NCBI GenBank assembly: GCA_964017235.1
Contig: OZ024935.1
Coordinates: 7,688,001-7,752,000 of the forward strand
Length of the DNA: 64,000 bases
DNA from: Sabellastarte sp. h YS-2021
Lineage: Eukaryota > Annelida > Polychaeta > Sabellida > Sabellidae
Direction of reading: 5' to 3'
The notes beneath the pieces are model-generated. The model was not told where the DNA came from, made no database searches, and saw nothing but the letters and a program-made list of their open reading frames with translations. This document shows positions 57,139 through 64,000 of this stretch, one piece after another (the first letter of the stretch is position 1; each line of letters begins with the position of its first letter). The translations under genes and the position numbers were made by a program.

Positions 57139-57300
57139 CGCAACATTTGGCTCACCAGTGCTATGTTTAATGTCTAGTATCAATTTACGCATATATCTGG
57201 AAAACAAAATTTATTAGCAGATTTACTATCCAGACGGACTGGTTTGCCTAGTGATAAGGAGAAATCCCATGCCTCTTGGATTCCCACACATCTGGATTTA
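57133..57300 (+). pseudogene. DIRS-like RNase H, right half
   Basis: Continues the frame cut at 30793 with CARNIWLTSAMFNV, a TAG, and then HISGKQNLLADLLSRRTGLP, the familiar end of RNase H in DIRS-like elements. The internal TAG shows decay independent of the Polinton insertion. Confidence 0.7.
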
Positions 57301-57379
57301 ACATTACTGAATGAGAACATACGAGTGTCATACACATTTCACCACACCATACTACACATGTTTTTCTTTCCTCTATTTA

Positions 57380-58085
57380 TCTTTAGATGTTCCACCTGGA
57401 GCAGTCCAGCTGGCCACCTCTGCAGCAGCCAGATTGGCTCACTTATCGGGTGACTCCACTTATTTTGCTAGCTTATCTAGAATTTCTAGCAACATGTCAA
57501 CTTTCTGAATCAAATATTAGTAAAATAAGGCTGCCTTAAGAGTTTTACATGTAATTCATGGTTTGCCTACCTTCCCTTTCAAAGATAAAAGAATTCCTTT
57601 GTTCATTAAATCATTGAAATTAACCAAGCCATTTGCGCCTAAGGTTTCCCCAGTCTTGAACACTGATTTGTTGCTTATGATTGTAAAGACTTGTGGGGCA
57701 CTTGAACATCCTATTGTATTGTGACCTTATATTTTCTCAAATAGGAGCTACCATTTTCATTAAATGGTCAAAGACCATTCAAAATAGGAAGGACATACGT
57801 ACCATTTCAATTCCTGCATTAGGCAGATCTCCACTTTGCCCCATTGCTGCCATTACAGAATTTCTGCACACATATCCTGGTTCTGATAATGACCCTCTCT
57901 TTATGATTTACAGCATTTGGTAGTACTCACAGACTATTTCTCAAATATTGCACCTTCAACCTCACCTGACATTTCACATTTTCAGAAAAGCGGCTAGTAC
58001 CTGGGCCTTCCAGCATTGTGTTCCCTTAGAACATATAAAAGCTCATGGTACATGGAGATCTGATGCTGTTTGGACATATCTCCAG
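57380..58085 (+). pseudogene. DIRS-like tyrosine recombinase (broken)
   Basis: DIRS elements integrate through a tyrosine recombinase instead of an integrase. Segments in several frames match its order: AARLAHLSGDSTYFA near 57425, the 57693-57923 stretch with KWSKTIQNRKDIRTISIPAL and SPLCPIAAITEFL, and finally FRKAASTWAF and HGTWRSDAVWTYLQ (~58043-58084), which holds the His/Arg region and the catalytic Tyr. Stops and frame changes make it inactive. Confidence 0.7.
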
Positions 58086-58269
58086 TTTTGGGTGCTACGA
58101 TTTCTCTTTTAAAATCTCCTTTTGCTTCATAATCACATATATTTGTCCTACTTTTCTATTTCATAGTAGCCCTTATGAAGCTATATTGACGTTTTGGCTA
58201 CCTTTGACCTTGGGTTTGTGGCCCACTAGGGATTATATGTCCTCAAATTCTTCGGACATTTTGTAGTCC

Positions 58270-58390
58270 CCTCTTTTCAACCAGTGTTCTTGACCTTCAT
58301 TGGTTTTCAAGGTCATTGTCATTCTCATGACCTTGTTGCCCTATCTTGACCTTGACATGCAATTGACCTTTCCCAAGGTCAATGGTAGCT
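58270..58390 (+). repeat. AAGGTCA/TGACCTT cluster
   Basis: Within ~120 bases there are about eight TGACCTT or AAGGTCA hexamer-type motifs in both orientations, in the region following the DIRS recombinase. They may be part of the DIRS 3' untranslated end. Confidence 0.45.
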
Positions 58391-58591
58391 TTTGGTTCCT
58401 TGCATAAAATATCTGTGCTAGAAAATGTGCTGCTTAAAAATATATGTTAAAGAATAAAATAAATACAATTTTAACCCCATTTATTGGGTTTTATTTCTCC
58501 ATGAGGAATGAGACAATCTTTTTTCCATGCATAGATGAAGTAAACATTTTGCCAAGATATTTAAATACTTTGTGTTATATATTGTGCTTAA

Positions 58592-59830
58592 TGCCCCCGT
58601 TCCACCGAGCGATTAAGGCCCACGATTAAGGAAATTTGCAAGTCGTGAGTGAATCTTGGGTAAGTCGCAGACCGTCTCGTGTAGTTGTTAGCTGTCGTGA
58701 GGAATATCAAACATGTTTGATATTATTCGCGACTCCTAACGACTAGCTTAATTGTGAACCTTAATCTTGTTGAATCTGCGACTGCCTCAGGCTGTCCCAG
58801 ATGGCCTCAGACAGAATTTTGGTCAGTCTGCGACAGTTTTATGGATTATTTAACTGCTAGTCTCCGATCAAGAAAATATTGTCCCAGGCAGTCTGCGACT
58901 GGTGGCTGACTAACGCATGTATATTTTTCCCACGCTTTCTTATCCGTGACCCTTAGTCGCAGACTGTCGGCGAATATCAAAGATTGTCTGAGGACACCTG
59001 GGAAAGCCGGCTAACAGTCGCCGACAATTCTCACACTCACACAAGATTCTTGCACGTGCAAACATCAAGGCAGTAGCCGACTGCCCCAGGCAAACGCAGA
59101 CAAAGAAAAGACAGCCTGGGAACGTCGGGGATTGTCTGTGGCGGCCTGAGATCAAAGGCAAGATTGCGTGACAGAATGTGTGGCGGGTTTGTCTGGGCAT
59201 GTTGGATGCGCACTAGTCTTTCTCGTGGTCGGCGACTATATAAGGAGACCCCCAGCTTGCTTTCACTTTAACTGGTACTGGCTGGCTACTGAGAACGTCG
59301 ATTGTGTCACAGGGATTTTACTTGGGGGATTTCAGTTTTTATTTTGATATATAAGTTGAGCTTAGGGCAAGTTTCACAGATAGACACATTTTACATTTTT
59401 TTATTTTACGAGATGTGTAAGAGGAAAAGGAAGAGCAAGCAACAGGAGGAGAGGAGAGAAGAGGCTACAGGGGAGAAACCCACTGCTACTGTTGCACAGC
59501 CTACACCACTCCAAGCTCCACCTAGTGATGAGATACTGCCTACTACTGAGGCAGCCATTGATGATGAAGAGGAGGAGCAAGTCCCACAGAATGCACCACT
59601 ACCTGTTATTTCGAAGAGATGTAGGCTAGTGACAGCCTTCACAGTTAAGGAGGAGGATGCCATCATTGAATTTTTGCAGAACCACCCAGAAATTTACAAC
59701 AAGGAGTATGAGAGATATGCAGACAAATATCACAAGGAAGCTCTATGGGTAGAGATTGCAACAGAACTGATTACACTGATAACACATTTAATATATTTAA
59801 CAATTACAGATGACATTATTGAAATACATT
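58592..59830 (+). mobile_element. Second Harbinger-like element, right end not found
   Basis: Starts TGCCCCCGTTCCACCGAGCG after TAA, matching the terminus of the element at 25223 (TGCCCCTGTCCCACCA). The subterminal part (58600-59220) is full of GTCGCAGACTG/CAGTCTGCGAC-type inverted repeats. It then has a TATA box and one MADF-type gene. I cannot find a matching right terminus, so it is truncated or decayed. Confidence 0.55.
59236..59244 (+). promoter_or_regulatory. TATA box of the MADF-type gene
   Basis: CTATATAAG, about 175 bases before the ATG at 59414. Confidence 0.5.
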
Positions 59831-59832
59831 AA
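59414..59832 (+). CDS. MADF-type protein of Harbinger-like element, truncated
   Basis: About 139 residues from the ATG at 59414. A basic Lys/Arg-rich start (MCKRKRKSKQQEERREEATG) and a Pro/Thr/Glu-rich linker lead to TAFTVKEEDAIIEFLQNHPE, IYNKEYERYADKYHKEALW, VEIATEL, the first two helices of a MADF/Myb-like DNA-binding domain. The third helix and the rest are missing; the last ~16 residues look random. Such proteins partner Harbinger transposases. No transposase lies beside it. It is related to the minus-strand pseudogene at 27.8-29.0 kb. Confidence 0.55.
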
Positions 59833-61270
59833 TTTTAACAGTATATGTTGAAAAGGTTAAGAAGAAAAGCTTTTAAATCATATGTGTCATACAAATTAAA
59901 ATATACAAAACAAAAAGGTCAAATGTGCAATCTTAAATCTTTATTTAAAGGCCTAACTATAAATTGCCTGTCAGGATTATTAAAAAGAAGAAATGTTAAC
60001 TTGAATGACCTTTTTATTTATTTGTATTCCATTTATTATTAGCAACATGTATTTATGCAACTTATTTAACCAAAGCAATATTTCGGACAATATGATAACA
60101 ATCCATGTCATGGTGCATTCAGTCAAAGGCCTTTGACATGTTAATGAATACTGTATTGGCATACTTAATGTTAACCTTTCTGAAATTCATTAATAAGGAG
60201 AACACAAATATGTGGTCCTCGTTAGACCTTAATTTCATCAACTAGGATTTTATTTTCTTCAGAATACTTTAACATAGTTTTATAACACATCAAAATAAGC
60301 TAATGCTTCTATGGGTTAAGAGCAACAAAGGGTTAAATATTTTGCTGAAAGTTTTATTGTAGACCTTAACCACATTTTTGACCACCAAACCACCAAATTA
60401 TGACGGTTTTAAAACGGCAATAAAAAGTTTAAAAAGAAACTTGGTAATGTTCAGGTGCTTAATTATCTCACTTTAGAATTCTATCAATGCTTCTGGTGTT
60501 TTGTTATTTTTACATGACCTTATATCTTTTCAACTTGTATTGGTATATCAAAACAAGTATACACATTTTAACTTCCAATTTCTTTTTGTTTATCTCTGTT
60601 GCACTGATTCAAAATTTGGCTTTAAATGCTGTTTAAATGCAGCTTCCATTTATCTGAACAATCCTCAGTATCAGTAATAAACATGTCATTTTTCAATCTT
60701 ACATGGAGTATCTTGTTTACAAGGACCTATTTGTTTATTTTATTTCCACTGCTCTTTTGGACTGTGCTAACGCTGCATTTTAACACTCAAGTCTGCCTTA
60801 TTATTACAATTTCTTTCGCGTTTTCTAAGCAATTTCTGAAAGGTACTGTAGCTATTAGGAAACGATGTTTCAGGTTGCCTCTAATATATTAATATACAAA
60901 TTACTTTTTTAAAACTTATTCTCTTCTCTTCTGTCAAACTTTTTCATGATATATTTAATTGTTCATTCCTAGATTGATTTTAATTTCTGTTTCATAGAAT
61001 TGATGAAATTCTTTATTTTGAGTATGTGAAAATTGAACCATAATTTCAGGAAATGAGTTAAGTGGTAGTAAATAGCATGCATAGATCTAAAGAGTATAAT
61101 TGGGGTGCTTACTTTTAGTTCAATTGCAACGATATTTTCATTTTTTATCTACTAGATTTAGTGAATATATTTGCAATAAACGATCTTTCACAAGTAAAGC
61201 TACTCCCACAGAATTTCCTGTGCATGGACAACTACTTTGTTGTAGTATTTTTAAAACAAGAATGTCGTTA
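59833..61270. other. No gene seen
   Basis: AT-rich sequence with short open frames but no recognisable domain, RNA gene or terminal repeat. Confidence 0.4.
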
Positions 61271-61279
61271 TATTCACAA

Positions 61280-61550
61280 CACACTCAATTTCCATCCAAA
61301 TTCAAAATTTGAAATAAGCTATTTGCAATTCCAAATACCCAATTTGATCCTGGCATAGCAAACAGTCCCTGAAACATTTTGAAGATTCATTATTTTTGCT
61401 TGGTACTGAAGGCTTGTTTTATTGCCGAACAAAAATACTCCCGATTTACATATTTGGAATTCCAAATACATTATTCAGAATTCCTAATACATATTTGAAA
61501 TTCAAAATACCCTATTTGGAATTCCAAATACATATTGGGAATTCAAAATA
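61280..61550. repeat. AATT-centred palindrome tiles
   Basis: Repeated variants of TATTTGGAATTCCAAATA, several of them perfect palindromes. It includes 61352-61455, the inverted partner of 21943-22045. A second cluster lies at 63411-63530 in opposite orientation (CCATCCAAATTCAAAATTTG here, its inverse there). Confidence 0.6.
61352..61455 (-). repeat. Inverted-repeat partner of 21943-22045
   Basis: Reverse complement matches GTAAATC-GGAGTAT, GGCAATAAAACAAGCC and TTCAAAATGTTTCAGGGACT. Confidence 0.6.
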
Positions 61551-61589
61551 CGACGCTAGTACCACCAAATGACAGAATAAGTTGTTCTG

Positions 61590-61645
61590 TGTTATACAGG
61601 CCACTGTGGCCTGGCGAGCAACACACTTGTCTAGGAACTCAGAAA
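61590..61645 (+). repeat. SINE head-like fragment
   Basis: GTGGCCTGGCGAGCAACACA, CTTGTCTAGGAACTCAGAA resembles the reverse complement of the SINE at 63325-63412, but lacks a clear B box. Confidence 0.4.
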
Positions 61646-61919
61646 AGGGTGCATCAATCTTTTCTCTAAAACATAACTATTTTTTATTGTTGAAAACCGA
61701 AACAAGATTTAGAGTTAATTATTCTTGTGAAGCACAACTACTTTTTCTTGTCAGAAATCTAACTTAAAAATAGTGTTGAAAATATGTCAGGATCAATTTT
61801 CATTGCTAAATCACCAGTATTCCATGTCTAAAATATGACTACTTTTTCATATCAGAAAACTAAGATTTAGGATAGGATATCAATATAGGATCGATTTTCA
61901 ACACTAAATCAGCATGTTT

Positions 61920-62780
61920 TCAAAGGCCTGTGCCTGCTGGGTATGATGGCCATTTTGTTTTCTAAACTAGACTGACTTACTATCTATCATACTAGCCTTC
62001 CTAGTCATGCATCTTTTGTGCAAATGTGATGATTCTAGTTGCAATATTTCAAGATTTAGAGCATCTTAATGATTTTAAGATTTTGTCGGCTATGGTGGGC
62101 ATTTTGTTTTTTTTTCCAAAGTGAGGGCAGAATTTTTCACAGCCAAAGCATTTGCATGCCAGGACTTCCCATGGGCTGTTTCTACATTCTGAAGCCGGAC
62201 GGACATTTTAGTATGTTGACCCCCATTTGGTTTTAATGCAAGTGATATATCAGGACATTTTAGTCTGTGACCCCATTTGGCTTTAAAGCAGAGGTTAAAA
62301 GTTAAACTCAATATTTCAAAAAAATTCCCAGGCCATGACTTTCAATAAGTTATTTTCACAATCTGAACCCCTAGCAGCATTGATAAGGGGGATATAAGGC
62401 CTTTTTCAATATTGTAACCCCATTTAACATTAATTATATGTGATATGGCAGCCATTTTTGTTTTGAAACTCGGTCAAAATTACTATCAGGCTAGCTTTCC
62501 TAGACACATATCTTTTGTGCAAATTTGATTAAGCTAGCTGTAGTATTTTAAAACATTTTTAGAACATCTTTAAGATTTTCAAACATTCGGCAATGGTACA
62601 ATTTTTTTCAAAATAAGGCTAAAACTTTGCACAGCAGGTTTCCATAGTCATAAACATTTCCTACCATTTTGGTGAATATACCTTTATAAATGAATGAGAT
62701 ATTAATGTTTATCTAAAAGCATAATGAACGGACGCATGGACAAATGCATGTATGGAAGGCATTTTATAACCTCCCGACCA
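61920..62780 (+). repeat. Diverged tandem repeat (~500-bp unit)
   Basis: Two related halves. Each has TGG-GGCCATTTTGTTTT or GGCAGCCATTTTTGTTTT, then CTAG-CTTCCTAG-CA-CATCTTTTGTGCAAAT and a later TCGGC-ATGG block. The end carries GGACGCATGGACAAATGCAT. No coding region. Confidence 0.5.
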
Positions 62781-63324
62781 CAGCCTTCAGCCAATGGTGA
62801 GGGATAAAATAATAATCACCATCATCATCAAATCAGTGACATGCTTCCTTCTAGGAGGGTTATTTCCAGGGACTGCAAAAAAAGTTGCGGGCAGCATTCT
62901 GGCAACGGTGCCAACTGACCTACGGGACTGACTAGAATCCTGTTAAAGCTCACCTTTGTCATAATATTTCAGTTCACTTGTAGTCCCTAGTAACTGACCT
63001 GCCTACCAAGCAGCAGTTATTCAACCAAATCGTCCAGACAGGAAGGAAGTACCATGTTCCACCTAGTACAGTAGTAAACCATTCCTGCTAGTGTATTGTG
63101 TATTTATACTCAGCACAATATCTCCATATACTACAGGACTCAAAGCGCCATTTAACCCATCCAACTGGACAGGTACAGCTCCAACTGACAAGTAAATGAT
63201 ATTCCCCTAACTGAAGATAGAGGCTCAGGCATGACCATATATCAATGTCCTTGATGTTCTTTTGCCTGCCACTGGGAATAGGACCCAATGACAAAGAACC
63301 GTCATTTTAAGTGGTCATCCAAGC

Positions 63325-63412
63325 CACAATGTATCTGCCTGTCCTGGGTTAGAACCCACGTCTTCTGAGTTCCCAGACAAGTGTGTTACCCTCTAGGCCA
63401 CAGTGTCCTGTA
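63325..63412 (-). repeat. tRNA-derived SINE head
   Basis: On the minus strand: TGTGGCCTAGAGGGTAACAC (A-box region), then GTGGGTTCTAACCCAGGACA (B-box region), spaced as in tRNA-derived promoters. Confidence 0.55.
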
Positions 63413-63530
63413 TTCCGAATACATTTTTGGAATTTCGAATAGGGTATTTGGAATTCCAAATATGTATTTGAAATTCAGAATAGCGTATTTGGAATTCCGA
63501 ATACATATTTCAAATTTTGAATTTGGATGG
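63411..63530. repeat. AATT-centred palindrome tiles, second cluster
   Basis: Variants of TATTTGGAATTCCGAATA in a row, ending CAAATTTTGAATTTGGATGG, the inverse of the left edge of the cluster at 61280. Confidence 0.6.
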
Positions 63531-64000
63531 CGGTTCCAGGCTTTCATAGTTAACAGTTTTATAACAGGCTATACACAAAACTGAAGTTGTGAAATGTTGC
63601 ACCTGAAAGGAACAAAATAACTTTCTGCACTTAGATATTTTGGCAATTATTATTTTTACCAATAATGTAATTATCTTGTGACATTTTGTGAAAAAATAAA
63701 GATTTGGAAATAGGTAACCTAACCAGGGAATTTAAAGTGTAGGATAAATGAAAATCCTTATCTTTGAGGTGTCCTTATCAGAAGATTTATGACCCACTGA
63801 GATAATTTTTGAAATGAAATGCACTGATATTACGGGGGTAAAAGAGAAATAACTTACAATTATATATTACATTAATTATTGGCATTTACATTAATTATAT
63901 TAACGTATACATTTCACTGTGTGTAATTCATTTTTAAAGAGGCAAAAACTTCAGCACTGTAATAACTTGTCTTGGGATCAAATAGACAGTGTGTGCAAAT
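63531..64000. other. No gene seen
   Basis: AT-rich end of the window; nothing supported. Confidence 0.4.

Overview
The window is AT-rich, non-coding-dominated animal DNA packed with transposable elements. Host genes are essentially absent; the only host-like coding trace is an EGF-like fragment near 11.7 kb. tRNA-derived SINEs, DIRS-type retrotransposon pieces, PIF/Harbinger elements, a Tx1-like LINE and a protein-primed Polinton/Maverick suggest a marine invertebrate, most likely a mollusc or another lophotrochozoan. The phylum is an inference from repeat content, not a proof.

The centrepiece is a nearly complete Polinton/Maverick (virus-like DNA transposon) at 30794-57132. It has ~1.2-kb terminal inverted repeats (TIRs) and an exact 6-bp target duplication (TGTGCT). 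It encodes a C2H2-finger/protein-primed DNA polymerase B, a chromodomain integrase, a packaging ATPase, an adenain-like cysteine protease, a double-jelly-roll major capsid protein, a penton-like minor capsid protein and small basic proteins. Accessory genes include a BIR (IAP-like) protein, a PC4-like protein, a spliced double-RING protein, a duplicated small ORF and several secreted or membrane proteins. Most genes have TATA boxes. A ~65-bp module is scattered through the element in seven copies.

The elements are nested. A DIRS-like retrotransposon (~22.5 to 58.5 kb in three pieces) was hit by a Harbinger element (25223-29759, TTA duplication) in its reverse transcriptase and by the Polinton in its RNase H. 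A Tx1-like LINE (40129-44598, ~17-bp duplication, poly-A) then landed in the Polinton ATPase gene. Several Polinton genes carry one or two small lesions, often in homopolymer runs, while the capsid, BIR, PC4 and RING genes are open.

The left flank (1-22 kb) holds TA-flanked non-autonomous elements tiled with short degenerate palindromes (ACGT- and CCGG-centred), a 21-bp minisatellite readable on both strands, a pogo-like MITE, a 1.65-kb TIR element, a 4.2-kb imperfect palindrome and a decayed LINE. The right flank (58.5-64 kb) has a second truncated Harbinger-like element with a MADF-type protein, SINE heads, AATT-centred palindrome tiles and diverged tandem repeats.

In the Polinton, the left block (BIR, PC4, RING; plus strand) and the minus-strand membrane proteins look like accessory host-interaction genes. 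The plus-strand block at 44.9-49.5 kb is the integration and particle-assembly module with overlapping ORFs. The replication gene runs the other way at 49.8-54.4 kb.
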